Shown piece by piece: positions 6,771 to 14,130 of a stretch of 14,635 bases of DNA. Every line of letters starts with the position of its first letter. Position 1 is the stretch's first letter. The position numbers and the translations under genes are program-made. Location of the stretch: the NCBI GenBank assembly GCA_043744275.1, contig JAYTUY010000238.1, forward strand, positions 1-14,635, read 5' to 3'. A model generated the notes under the pieces. It did no database searches and was not told the origin of the DNA. It was given only the letters and a program-made list of their open reading frames with translations. This DNA comes from JAAFJT01 sp043744275 (GTDB lineage Bacteria > Bacteroidota > Bacteroidia > Chitinophagales > Saprospiraceae).

Positions 6771-9700
6771 TTAATTTCCATCATTTTTATCCATTTCAAT
6801 CAAACCATTTTTTTGAGTTTGATTGATTCGGCTTTTAAGATTTTCTTTTTTCTCAAGATTAGCCAATTTGAGTTTCGCTTCATTGGTAATTTCAGGGAAT
6901 TCTTTTACCCCTTCAATCACTGATTCTAAAGCGGCACGCGCACTGAATAAATCATTCTTTTCAGCATAAATATCTGCTTGTAGAATAGTCGCTTTGGCTG
7001 CCCAAAAGACAAACGGATTGTTCTGAGAAGCCTTATCTGCTTTATTCAAGGCAATATCTAAATTGCGTTTTTTATATTCTACAAGAGCGTCTAAGTAACG
7101 GGCTTCGGCTGTTTGTTCGTCATTGCCACCATTGTTGATGGTTTTTTGAAAAGCAGATTGCGCTTTATCAAACTCACTTCTATCGAAAGAAATTTTACCC
7201 AAATAGAAGCCTGCGGTAGCCACTTGGTCTTTAGTAGCCATTGAGCTATTCATCACTTTTGAAGCAAATTCAGCCACGGCATCAGGTTTATTTAAGCGAT
7301 AAGCCGAGCGCATAGCCCCCAATTCAGCATCAAAACGTTTATCATCGCTGGTAGCCGCTTTTTCCATTTTGACATATAAATCGTAGGCTTTTGTAAAGTC
7401 TTTCTTAAAATTGTATGCAATGAGGGCAGCTTTTTCAACTGCTTTTGCATAATATTTTGAAGGACCTCTTTGCACAACGGCTTCATAATCCGTGAATGCT
7501 TCATCAAATTCTTTCATAGCAGCATACGACTCGCCACGAAGATAGTAGGCATTTAAAGTATTGGCTGAGTTCGGAAATTTACTCAAATAATTAGTGAAGG
7601 TGCTAATCGCTTTTTCATAATTACCCTGCTCATACTGTACTTCTGCTGCCCGATAACTGATATTATCCTTCTCCATATTGTCTATATTATAGCCAGGGAT
7701 GGTTTGAAGAAATGCAAAATATTCATCGGGTTTACCCAACTCATTCACATATATATCCTGCAAGCGTTCGAGTGCGGCTTTAGCGTCAACAGGCGATGGT
7801 TTATTATAAAAAACTTGTTTATAATAAGAAATTGCCGCTTCATTATTGCCTTTATTTTGAGCTATCAAACCCAAACGCAACAACGCTTGAACATTCAAAT
7901 CTGTCTTATCTTTATAATTGGTAATCAATTTTGTAAAACTCTCTTGAGCTTTATCCAATTGATTGAGGTTTTGATATGTAATACCTGCTTCGAGTAATGC
8001 AGAAGGTGCAAACTCAGAATTAGGATAATTATTTGCCAATTTATCCAGCGAAATCAGCTTTTCAACATTATTGCCTTTCAAACCTTGAATCACACCTTTT
8101 TGATAAAGCGCATAGACAAAACCTGAATAGTTTTTGTTCACCGCTTCATCATAATAGCGAAGAGCTTCGTCATATTTATTGCGTTTGAAATAGCAATCAC
8201 CTAAGCGCAAAGTAGCATCGCCTAAGATTTGAGTTTTGATATTATCGTTGGTAATCAGATTATATTCTCTTTTAATGCCTGCAACACACTCTTGAAAATA
8301 GCCCAAAGCCGTTTGATAATCCTTTTGACGCAAGTAATTATAGCCTTGAATATAGTTCGCCATATAAACCGAAGATTCAGATGGCAACGTTTTGAGCGAT
8401 TTGGAAACAGCCAAAAAACTGCCCATATATCGCTGACTACTGGGATAATCTTTTTGATTGAAGGCTATATCGCCCAACCAGTAATTGGCTGTGGCTTTAG
8501 CTTCCACGTCAGGTGCATCAGCAAGAGAGCGTTCCAAATAGGTCTTGGCATTAGTTAAATCACCTGATTGATAAAATTGCATAGCCCTATAAAGATTGGC
8601 TTTTTGCAATGATTCACGCAATTTAGGCGATTTATTGCCTGTCGCCGTTATCACTTTTGCTGCTTGCTCATAGTCGCGCGTTTGCAAGAGCACATCGCCG
8701 AGCAATTGTTGAGCATCGTTAAAATACTTGCTGCCTTGTGGAATGGCTTGTAAGGCATCGACTGCTTCTTGAGTTTGCTTGAGTTCATACGTCAACTTGC
8801 CATAATTCCATTGAGATTCCTCTTGTACTGAGGGGTCGAAGTTCATACGGGCAGCCGTAGCGAAAGCATTTTTAGCCCGTGGGCGGTCACCCAAACGCAA
8901 ATAAGCATCGGCAAGCAAATACATGCCATGCTGACCGAGTTTTGAATTCGTCCGATTCAAATTCTCCAAGTTTGGAGCGGCATCTTTGAAATGCCCATTG
9001 CGATGTTGTGCAAAACCGAGTTGATAAAAATCCTCCTCGCGCATGGCATTATTGCCATCAGCTCCTTCTGCCAAATATTTTTCAGCTTCAACATAATTTT
9101 TCTTTTCAAAATATGCTTGACCCACCAATTGATTAATTTGCTTGGCATTCTTAATCTTCGGATCTTCAAGAGCTTGTAAGCCTTGCTTCAACACTTTGTC
9201 GTAATCCTTTTGGGCAGCATATATTTGCACCAAATTATAAGGCACTTGTTGAGAATATTGCTTGGTATTCTGAATCCGTTGGAAACTCCGAGCGGCATCT
9301 TCCAAATTATTATCAAAAAAAGCGCACATACCATAATAGTAGTTGGCTTCATTGTAATATTTGAAATCATTCAAATCTTTAACCTTCGACAAAGAAGCCT
9401 TCGCTTGAGGGAATTTCTTTTGAATGAAAAGCGTATAGCCTTTTTTGAAATAAAGCTCATCGCGCTGAGAAGGCGAGAGGTCGGATGGCTCAAGGATGTC
9501 ATAAAACGAAAAAGCCTTATCAGGTTTGCCTTGATTGAAATAATAATCGCCCATCTCTATTGACGCTTGAGCTGCCAATGGATCGGGCATGTAGTTGCGG
9601 ATATAATCCAGCATCAATTGCTCACCATTTGGCTGACCGGCTCTGACAGCCGATTTAGCATAATAGAGTTCAGCCTTACCCCTCAGTAAACGGGCTTCGG

Positions 9701-9896
9701 GTTCGGGCACGGGGCGCAATTGCGTGAGCGCGACATAAAATTCCTGTTGCGCAACGGTATAAATGCCTTTTTCATAAAAATCCATTCCACGCTTATAAGC
9801 CAGATTCGCCTCAGTAAAGACAGTCGTCTGTTGTGCTGATAAGGTGATGGAAGTGATGAAGGCAATCGAAAGGATGAAACTGAGTTTTTGTTTCAT
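6771..9896 (-). CDS. Large secreted tetratricopeptide-repeat protein
   Basis: A 1041-residue protein exported to the periplasm or outer-membrane face. Residues 1-21 form a signal peptide (KLSFILSIAFITSITLSA, then QQ). From about residue 28 to 1010 it is an almost unbroken array of TPR helix pairs. Examples are LAYKRGMDFYEKGIYTVAQQEF, ASIEMGDYYFNQGKPDKAFSFY, YLRGESYAAMKEFDEAFTDYE and AGFYLGKISFDRSEFDKAQSAFQ, with the typical Gly8, Tyr11 and Ala20 spacing. This fits the TolA-binding/YbgF and BamD-like TPR classes, which form protein-binding scaffolds; no enzymatic domain is visible. The C-terminus is charged (EKKENLKSR...). The ATG at 9896 begins directly before the signal peptide. It appears to lead a two-gene unit with the outer-membrane barrel downstream, and is divergent from the lipoprotein gene at 10146 across 249 bases in which I could not fix a promoter. 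The partner protein is unknown. Confidence 0.92.
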   Translation of the reverse strand: MKQKLSFILSIAFITSITLSAQQTTVFTEANLAYKRGMDFYEKGIYTVAQQEFYVALTQLRPVPEPEARLLRGKAELYYAKSAVRAGQPNGEQLMLDYIRNYMPDPLAAQASIEMGDYYFNQGKPDKAFSFYDILEPSDLSPSQRDELYFKKGYTLFIQKKFPQAKASLSKVKDLNDFKYYNEANYYYGMCAFFDNNLEDAARSFQRIQNTKQYSQQVPYNLVQIYAAQKDYDKVLKQGLQALEDPKIKNAKQINQLVGQAYFEKKNYVEAEKYLAEGADGNNAMREEDFYQLGFAQHRNGHFKDAAPNLENLNRTNSKLGQHGMYLLADAYLRLGDRPRAKNAFATAARMNFDPSVQEESQWNYGKLTYELKQTQEAVDALQAIPQGSKYFNDAQQLLGDVLLQTRDYEQAAKVITATGNKSPKLRESLQKANLYRAMQFYQSGDLTNAKTYLERSLADAPDVEAKATANYWLGDIAFNQKDYPSSQRYMGSFLAVSKSLKTLPSESSVYMANYIQGYNYLRQKDYQTALGYFQECVAGIKREYNLITNDNIKTQILGDATLRLGDCYFKRNKYDEALRYYDEAVNKNYSGFVYALYQKGVIQGLKGNNVEKLISLDKLANNYPNSEFAPSALLEAGITYQNLNQLDKAQESFTKLITNYKDKTDLNVQALLRLGLIAQNKGNNEAAISYYKQVFYNKPSPVDAKAALERLQDIYVNELGKPDEYFAFLQTIPGYNIDNMEKDNISYRAAEVQYEQGNYEKAISTFTNYLSKFPNSANTLNAYYLRGESYAAMKEFDEAFTDYEAVVQRGPSKYYAKAVEKAALIAYNFKKDFTKAYDLYVKMEKAATSDDKRFDAELGAMRSAYRLNKPDAVAEFASKVMNSSMATKDQVATAGFYLGKISFDRSEFDKAQSAFQKTINNGGNDEQTAEARYLDALVEYKKRNLDIALNKADKASQNNPFVFWAAKATILQADIYAEKNDLFSARAALESVIEGVKEFPEITNEAKLKLANLEKKENLKSRINQTQKNGLIEMDKNDGN
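8826..8836 (-). repeat. Dispersed 12-mer site 8 (ACCCCTCAGTA, four Cs)
   Basis: Matches with one C fewer. It is inside the TPR gene, sense, read as DPSV. Confidence 0.7.
9678..9688 (+). repeat. Dispersed 12-mer site 9 (ACCCCTCAGTA, four Cs)
   Basis: Matches with one C fewer. It is inside the TPR gene, antisense, read there as LLRGK. Confidence 0.7.
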
Positions 9897-10145
9897 AGTA
9901 TTTTATAAACAATTTATTTAAAAGGTGTATAGAGTTGAATTTTGTTAACTGATTGATTATCAACGTTTTGTGGATTTATGCCCTCAAAAACGAGCGCAAA
10001 TGTTAAAATTTAAACTTAAAACAACAAATAATATTTTCTTATTGTGCCGAAATTAGAAAAAAATAACGATTTTGTGAAAAAGTGTTAATTTTTGTATTTT
10101 TTTTCGATGACATCATTTCAAAAAAATATAATCTTGTTTTATTTT

Positions 10146-11123
10146 ATGAATACTTTTCGATTTATAGCCTCGCTATCCATTTTTTTTATTGGCTGTAATC
10201 AAGTGCCTAAGAACACGACCATGATTAGTTTCCGTGAATGTAATTCTATATCATCTACGGATGCAGACATATACAAAACTGGGAGTGGTGCTTTACTCGG
10301 AACAAGATTCACATCTTTGGATGAACTAAAAAAAACAATTCAAATTGAATATGAAAATGGGGGATTTACTGATAGTACTGCGCCCGAAAGCGGCTGGGTT
10401 AAGTTGCGTCATTGTAGCGACAACAGAGAAGTGATAAGCTTATTAGAGAAAGGTATAAGCCAGAATGATTTGGTGAAAGCCAAAGAGGAAGGTACTATTT
10501 GGGGACGTTTTAGGGTGCTTTTTGGTTGCCCTTACGCCGTTTTGAATAGAAAGGACTTGAATAAAGTTTACTTGCTGGCGCGCTTGAGACCAGAAGTGTT
10601 CGGCGCAGATGATTTGGCTTTTTATTATGTTGCAGAATCAATGGTAAAAAATATCAATACGCCTGATTTGGCTTTTAAAAATGCCAGAGATAGTACAGAA
10701 AAAGGCTATCTTAATACCTTTAACCACATCACAGCACAAGCCATCACTACTACTTGTTTTTCGGAGGAACTGGCTGATTTTATTGCTGATATACATGAAC
10801 GTAATCGCCGTCCTGAGTTGATAACAGGCAAATTTACACAAGCACAAATTGCCGATTTGATTGAGGGACCTGTGGACAATTATGTAGATCTTGTCAATAA
10901 TGAATGGGGGCAAGAGATTGGCAAACAATTAAAGGAAAAATACGGTATTAACCGCGAAACAAAATGGACACCCGAACTGCTTGCCAATTATCTGAATGAC
11001 TTGCAGGTTTATTTTAGTTGGGCTTTTCAAATTGGTTTTAAACCCTTCAGACCAGAAGACAAAGTAGTGCGCGGATTTGCGAATAAGTTGAACATAGTCA
11101 TGAAAGGGGTTTATGAATTATGA
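10146..11123 (+). CDS. Lipoprotein of unknown function, possibly DUF6973-like
   Basis: A 325-residue predicted lipoprotein. I chose the ATG at 10146 because MNTFRFIASLSIFFIGC is a compact lipoprotein signal with a Cys at 17. An upstream ATG at 10107 and a TTG at 10092 in the same frame would bury it behind a second hydrophobic stretch. I do not firmly recognise the family. The C-terminal half carries NTFNHITAQA (H194), FIADIHERN (H217, E218) and DNYVDLVNNEWGQEIG (D248, N251, N252, G255). This H ... HE ... DxxNNxxG order is what I remember of DUF6973, a Bacteroidota/Firmicutes domain of unknown activity, possibly metal-binding. That assignment is inference. The N-terminal half (ESGWVKLRHCSDNREV, LLARLRPEVFGADDLAFYYVAESMV) has no match I know. 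The gene stands alone, between the divergent TPR gene and a convergent pentapeptide gene. Confidence 0.8.
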   Translation: MNTFRFIASLSIFFIGCNQVPKNTTMISFRECNSISSTDADIYKTGSGALLGTRFTSLDELKKTIQIEYENGGFTDSTAPESGWVKLRHCSDNREVISLLEKGISQNDLVKAKEEGTIWGRFRVLFGCPYAVLNRKDLNKVYLLARLRPEVFGADDLAFYYVAESMVKNINTPDLAFKNARDSTEKGYLNTFNHITAQAITTTCFSEELADFIADIHERNRRPELITGKFTQAQIADLIEGPVDNYVDLVNNEWGQEIGKQLKEKYGINRETKWTPELLANYLNDLQVYFSWAFQIGFKPFRPEDKVVRGFANKLNIVMKGVYEL

Positions 11124-11167
11124 GTTGTTACTATTGAAAATCAATGATTTAATTTAGGTTGAAAATG

Positions 11168-11179
11168 ACCCCCTCAGTA
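11168..11179 (+). repeat. Dispersed 12-mer site 10 (exact)
   Basis: Exact ACCCCCTCAGTA in the 83-base gap between the convergent lipoprotein and pentapeptide genes. It is the only intergenic site with no start codon downstream. Confidence 0.92.
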
Positions 11180-11206
11180 ATTTGTCGTTTAAATATGTCC
11201 TACCAC

Positions 11207-12484
11207 TTAATCCGTTTTTTCAATTTTTTTTAAATAAAACAAAGACTTTTTTAATGTATCAGAACTTCCTACAACAGTATAACTTTTGCTTAGTTCTTTC
11301 CCACCAATGGGTTGCCATTCCTTTAATTGCTCTAACCAATTTTTATATACTATGGCATTATTTAATTGAGTGCCAACGAGATTCGCTTGGCTTATATCCA
11401 TTCCTCGCAAGTCGCTATCGCTTAGGTTTGCCTCACTAAAATTTGCTTTTACAAAGCTGCTATTTATTATATCGGTGTTAGTCAGATTTGCCTCGTTGAA
11501 CAATGCACCATCTGACTTAACCAGTTGAAGACTTGCATGATTCAAATCAGCCTTTATCAGTTGTGCGTTTAAAAGGATTGCTGATTCTAGTTTTACCAAG
11601 GTTAGGATTGCTTCGTTCAGTTGCGCCCAACTCAAATCAGCCATTCGCAGATTAGCATTACTCAGGTTTGCCCGATTCAGATTTGCCCCCCAAAGGTTTG
11701 CGCCACCCAGATTTGCATCCCTCAGTATGGCACCGCTTAAATCAGCATCTTTCAAATGTGCTTCTTTTAGGTTGATGCCACTCAAATCTAATCCTTTAAA
11801 ATTTGCTCCGCGCAAATCTGCTTCGGCAAAAACAGCACTCCGTTTTATCTGAGCGAAAGAACGGGGAGCGATATTCATCAGTACCAACGCCTGCAATAGT
11901 TGACCGCGTTCCATGCTATATCTTTTCTTCGATAGGCTATCCTGTTCGATAGTTTGGTAAGATTTGAAAGAGAAACTCAAAGCCGCTATTCTGTTAATCG
12001 TGGCATCAGTCAATGTCCTTGCGGGATTGCGCCTTAATTCGTCGCCAACTTCTTCCAGAATGCTGCTCATCAACGGCTCTTGATTGGTTTTCTGCACGAA
12101 CTCTACCAATGCCTTCATTTTCTGCATCTCCATATCGTGATTTTGAATTTGAAGTTTGAAGGAATTGGTCTGGCGATAAATGATTAAGCTACTCACGATG
12201 CTTCCCAGTACTACAAAGCCCGTCAACACCATCCAAATTAACAAAGGCTTAGGCGTACTTTTAGCATCTCCTACTCCCTCTTTGTTAGCAAGCAGCCCAT
12301 GCAAAAAACGCCTGTTCCATACAATCAATATCATAAGCAGAAGCGAAACAAATATCAAAGATGCTATAAAACCCAGCAGAAACGAGACGTTCTTTTCTAA
12401 GTATGGAAAGCGGAGAAATCCGAATACCCAGCCAATCATAATGCCGAAAACCAAGCCTATAAGCAGATGCCTTTTCCCTTTCAT
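11207..12484 (-). CDS. Membrane-anchored pentapeptide-repeat protein
   Basis: A 425-residue inner-membrane protein with a pentapeptide-repeat domain. Hydrophobic helices lie near residues 7-25, 33-56 and 82-104 (HLLIGLVFGIMIGWVFGF; SLIFVSLLLMILIVW; LLIWMVLTGFVVLGSIV). A helical linker (about 105-215) follows. From about residue 220 to 385 come roughly 33 pentapeptides of the A(D/N)LxX type, for example ADLRGANFKGLDLSG and ANLGGANLWGANLNRANLS, which fold as a right-handed four-sided beta helix. Some proteins with this fold mimic DNA and protect gyrase, but those are soluble; a membrane anchor points to another, unknown role. The 15-base periodicity at DNA level comes from the protein repeats. 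The tail (LEQLKEWQPIGG to the end) is hydrophilic. No partner gene is adjacent. A degenerate word (CCCTCAGTA at 11719-11727) in this gene is too weak to count as a dispersed 12-mer. Confidence 0.9.
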   Translation of the reverse strand: MKGKRHLLIGLVFGIMIGWVFGFLRFPYLEKNVSFLLGFIASLIFVSLLLMILIVWNRRFLHGLLANKEGVGDAKSTPKPLLIWMVLTGFVVLGSIVSSLIIYRQTNSFKLQIQNHDMEMQKMKALVEFVQKTNQEPLMSSILEEVGDELRRNPARTLTDATINRIAALSFSFKSYQTIEQDSLSKKRYSMERGQLLQALVLMNIAPRSFAQIKRSAVFAEADLRGANFKGLDLSGINLKEAHLKDADLSGAILRDANLGGANLWGANLNRANLSNANLRMADLSWAQLNEAILTLVKLESAILLNAQLIKADLNHASLQLVKSDGALFNEANLTNTDIINSSFVKANFSEANLSDSDLRGMDISQANLVGTQLNNAIVYKNWLEQLKEWQPIGGKELSKSYTVVGSSDTLKKSLFYLKKIEKTD

Positions 12485-12626
12485 TGTTGTTTATAGATTT
12501 TCATATCCAAGAATTTGAGCAAAAATAGAGAAATTCTCTTGTTTTGCTGCGCCGTACACTATCAATTTCTCATTTTCTAAAATCAAAATTTAACAAACTA
12601 CTTAAATGGGTAAATTTTGAGACCAA

Positions 12627-12865
12627 TTATATTATACCTGTTAATTGCTGGGCGTTGAGAATACCTGCCGTACTTGCCGTATTATTGAAATAGATAAATG
12701 CCTCTTTAATTTTGGATTGATGAATAATATTCTCAAGGAGTATGTGAAGTTGCTCTATTGTATAATTAGAATAAAACATTTGAGGAACACCATGCAATCT
12801 AATATAAACGCTATCCGTATTTGCAATAATAGTATTTTAGTTTGAGGTAAATCTTCAGGATAAAA
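12627..12865 (-). pseudogene. C-terminal remnant of a DUF72 family gene
   Basis: Read on the minus strand, 12836 down to 12627 encodes about 69 residues ending at a TAA, with no start codon at the front. They include SVYIRLHGVPQMFYSNYT, FIYFNNTASTAG and ILNAQQL. These are the C-terminal hallmarks of DUF72 (YecE-like) proteins: a Y-x-R-x-H-G strand, a Y-x-S-x-Y segment, YFNN, and a final NAxxL helix. Upstream, 12865-12836, a second frame reads FYPEDLPQTK, the segment that normally comes just before. The two frames meet in a run of four As and would join if one A were added. Beyond that the frame meets a stop codon and similarity fades, so the N-terminal two thirds of a normal ~240-residue protein are missing. 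This looks like a decaying gene, not a short functional one. A sequencing error in the A run would explain the frameshift but not the missing front. Confidence 0.8.
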
Positions 12866-12951
12866 AATATTTTTCCATTACTTATTGTAAAAGCCTGAAC
12901 AGCCGATTTTGAATAGTGTTTGTATCTAATTGATTTATAAATTTGTATTTA

Positions 12952-12994
12952 TAATAACAAAACAGGCAATAACGAATCCAGTATTACTGCCTGT
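12952..12994 (-). terminator. Candidate terminator of the small lipoprotein gene
   Basis: On the minus strand ACAGGCA (12994-12988) pairs with TGCCTGT (12968-12962), and three more pairs follow inside after one mismatch; the loop is 11 bases. TTTTGTTATT comes directly after the stem. It lies 84 bases past the stop codon of the gene at 13079. Confidence 0.5.
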
Positions 12995-13078
12995 AGCTTG
13001 TGTAGCTTTTGACGCAAAAGTTTTAAAACAACTTAGACTATTGCTTTTTTTTAATGTATCAGCGGTACTTTTATTCGA

Positions 13079-13264
13079 TTAAGGATTGTTACTTTTGCCT
13101 GTTGCCTTCGCAATAATAAAAATGATGAGGGCTACAACTGCAATAACGAGAAAAATACCGAACCCCATGCCTGCTTTAAAGATACTGGCTATCGCTTCGC
13201 ATGAAGTTAACATAGTAGAAACAATTAGAAGTAGAAATGCTTTGATAATGCTTAAATTTTTCAT
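13079..13264 (-). CDS. Small lipoprotein with one membrane helix
   Basis: A 61-residue protein. A signal-like N-terminus (KAFLLLIVSTM) ends in the lipobox LTSC at Cys22. The sequence EAIASIFKAGMGFGIFLVIAVVALIIFIIAKATGK follows: a short amphipathic stretch and one strong membrane helix, then a basic tail. Small proteins of the form 'TSCE..ASIFKAG...GI..V...' are common in Bacteroidota and are often mislabelled as phosphatidate cytidylyltransferase, which they are far too small to be. Function is unknown. The gene stands alone, with more than 200 bases of AT-rich leader and a candidate terminator behind it. Confidence 0.82.
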   Translation of the reverse strand: MKNLSIIKAFLLLIVSTMLTSCEAIASIFKAGMGFGIFLVIAVVALIIFIIAKATGKSNNP

Positions 13265-13321
13265 GGTTGAAATGTTTTAAAATGTTTATTAATTATTTTT
13301 TGATAAAACAATAAAACACAG

Positions 13322-13342
13322 TTCACAATAAATAGTTGTGAA
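13322..13342. promoter_or_regulatory. Perfect 7-bp inverted repeat upstream of the small lipoprotein gene
   Basis: TTCACAA and TTGTGAA separated by 7 bases, 58 bases upstream of the start codon at 13264 and also upstream of the plus-strand gene at 13488. The layout fits an operator for a dimeric regulator, but no regulator gene is nearby, and a perfect 7-bp inverted repeat of this kind can arise by chance. Confidence 0.3.
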
Positions 13343-13401
13343 TGAATGGAACTGAAGGAAATTAAATTTTGATTTATATATCAATACGATTGTTTATTTT
13401 T

Positions 13402-13413
13402 ACCCCCTCAGTA
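13402..13413 (+). repeat. Dispersed 12-mer site 11 (exact)
   Basis: Exact ACCCCCTCAGTA, 74 bases upstream of the GTG start at 13488 and pointing toward it. Confidence 0.92.
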
Positions 13414-13487
13414 CTCATCTGCTTCGCTATCTCATTTTAATTCAAAACCATCAACAAAAAAGTATAAAATTTAAAAACCAAACCAAA

Positions 13488-14072
13488 GTGAAATATTCAA
13501 CTAAAATAAAACTATTCATTGCCCTACTTTTGGCAAGTGTCATATTCGGCAGATTCGGATGCTACTATTTAAATAAAAAATATGATACTTATCGCCGCCC
13601 TTGGGCATACAGCAATGATGCCTCAAAGGCTTTGCTGGTTGGCAAATGGCAAGGCACTTGCATAGATCCTGACCAAATTTCACACAAAGTAGAAATGGAG
13701 ATTGTAGTGCCAATGACAGACGATGAACGATGGAATCGGGTCTTTCAAAAACGCATCAAAAGAGACCGATCAAGCCCTACTTTTTTCGATGGATTTGCTG
13801 TACTCGAAACCAACGGTCAAAAAGACACCTGCGAACTGTGGGGTGGCTTGGACAAAGCAAATGGGCATGAGATTCATTTTCAGTTGAGCCCCATCAGTAA
13901 GGTACATCCACCTGGTTTTAATCTGAATTTGTTGAAAGGCAATTGGCAGGATAATTCAATAGATTTAGCTGTAGATTTCGCTTGGTTTCGACCTGATGGC
14001 AGCAGTCTTTACAGCAGCGAAGATCCACGTCATGATACTAAAGGTAAGTTAGTTATGTCCAGAGTTAAATAA
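13488..14072 (+). CDS. Exported protein of unknown function
   Basis: A 194-residue protein starting at a GTG; no in-frame ATG lies suitably upstream, and the GTG directly precedes an export signal (MKYSTKIKLFIALLLASVIFG). The segment after it, RFGCYYLN, has a Cys at 25 but not a good lipobox, so it may be anchored by an uncleaved helix. The mature part begins with ALLVGKWQGTCIDPDQI, which resembles the first strand of lipocalin-like or META-like beta domains ('L.GKWxG'). It continues with alternating strands (VEMEIVVPM, GFAVLETNG, EIHFQLSPI, GKLVMSRV). I do not recognise the family. It may share a transcript with the DUF1569 gene 58 bases downstream, though a dispersed 12-mer lies between them. 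Confidence 0.75.
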   Translation: MKYSTKIKLFIALLLASVIFGRFGCYYLNKKYDTYRRPWAYSNDASKALLVGKWQGTCIDPDQISHKVEMEIVVPMTDDERWNRVFQKRIKRDRSSPTFFDGFAVLETNGQKDTCELWGGLDKANGHEIHFQLSPISKVHPPGFNLNLLKGNWQDNSIDLAVDFAWFRPDGSSLYSSEDPRHDTKGKLVMSRVK

Positions 14073-14082
14073 CAATTTTTAC

Positions 14083-14094
14083 ACCCCCTCAGTA
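14083..14094 (+). repeat. Dispersed 12-mer site 12 (exact)
   Basis: Exact ACCCCCTCAGTA, 10 bases after the stop at 14072 and 36 bases before the ATG at 14131, in the direction of both genes. Confidence 0.92.
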
Positions 14095-14130
14095 TTTGAG
14101 GTATAAAATCAATAAAATTTCTATAAAAAC

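Larger units (their letters stand above)
12485..13078. other. Gene-poor stretch of 594 bases
   Basis: No intact gene is visible. It holds the leader of the pentapeptide gene (12485 to about 12620, AT-rich, no clear promoter box), the DUF72 remnant at 12627-12865 and a hairpin at 12952-12994. The segments 12866-12951 and 12995-13078 show nothing I can name. Plus-strand open frames here run antisense to the remnant. Confidence 0.7.

Noticed and set aside
9183..9563. Plus-strand open frame of 126 codons, and several similar frames opposite the TPR gene
   Set aside because: They are shadows of the TPR gene. Their hydrophobic composition is what the complement of Glu/Lys/Asn-rich helical codons gives.
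9809..9816. CCTCAGTA in the TPR gene, and TACTGAGCA near 972
   Set aside because: Seven or eight matching bases are expected by chance in a window of this size.
10092..10145. Longer start (TTG at 10092 or ATG at 10107) for the lipoprotein gene
   Set aside because: Either would place a second hydrophobic stretch before the lipoprotein signal; the ATG at 10146 gives a normal 17-residue signal.
11240..11262. Shared T-rich word ending TTTAATGTATCAG also found near 13045-13062
   Set aside because: The match is largely a T run plus ten bases; one copy encodes the pentapeptide protein tail (SDTLKKS) and there is no sign of a longer repeat.
11719..11727. CCCTCAGTA in the pentapeptide gene, and CCCCTCAGT at 14387-14395
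   Set aside because: Only nine bases of the word are kept and flanking bases disagree. They could be decayed copies or chance, so they are not in the count.
11420..11830. 15-base periodicity that could be mistaken for a direct-repeat or CRISPR array
   Set aside because: The period is five codons and follows the A(D/N)LxX protein repeat; there are no conserved repeats with unique spacers. No CRISPR, tRNA or rRNA is visible anywhere in the window.
12645..12845. Plus-strand open frame of 66 codons
   Set aside because: It is antisense to the DUF72 remnant, has no recognisable protein features and no promoter or start context.
13079..13264. Annotation of the 61-residue protein as phosphatidate cytidylyltransferase
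   Set aside because: The enzyme needs about 250 residues and several membrane helices; this protein has one helix and a lipobox. The label is a known mis-transfer.
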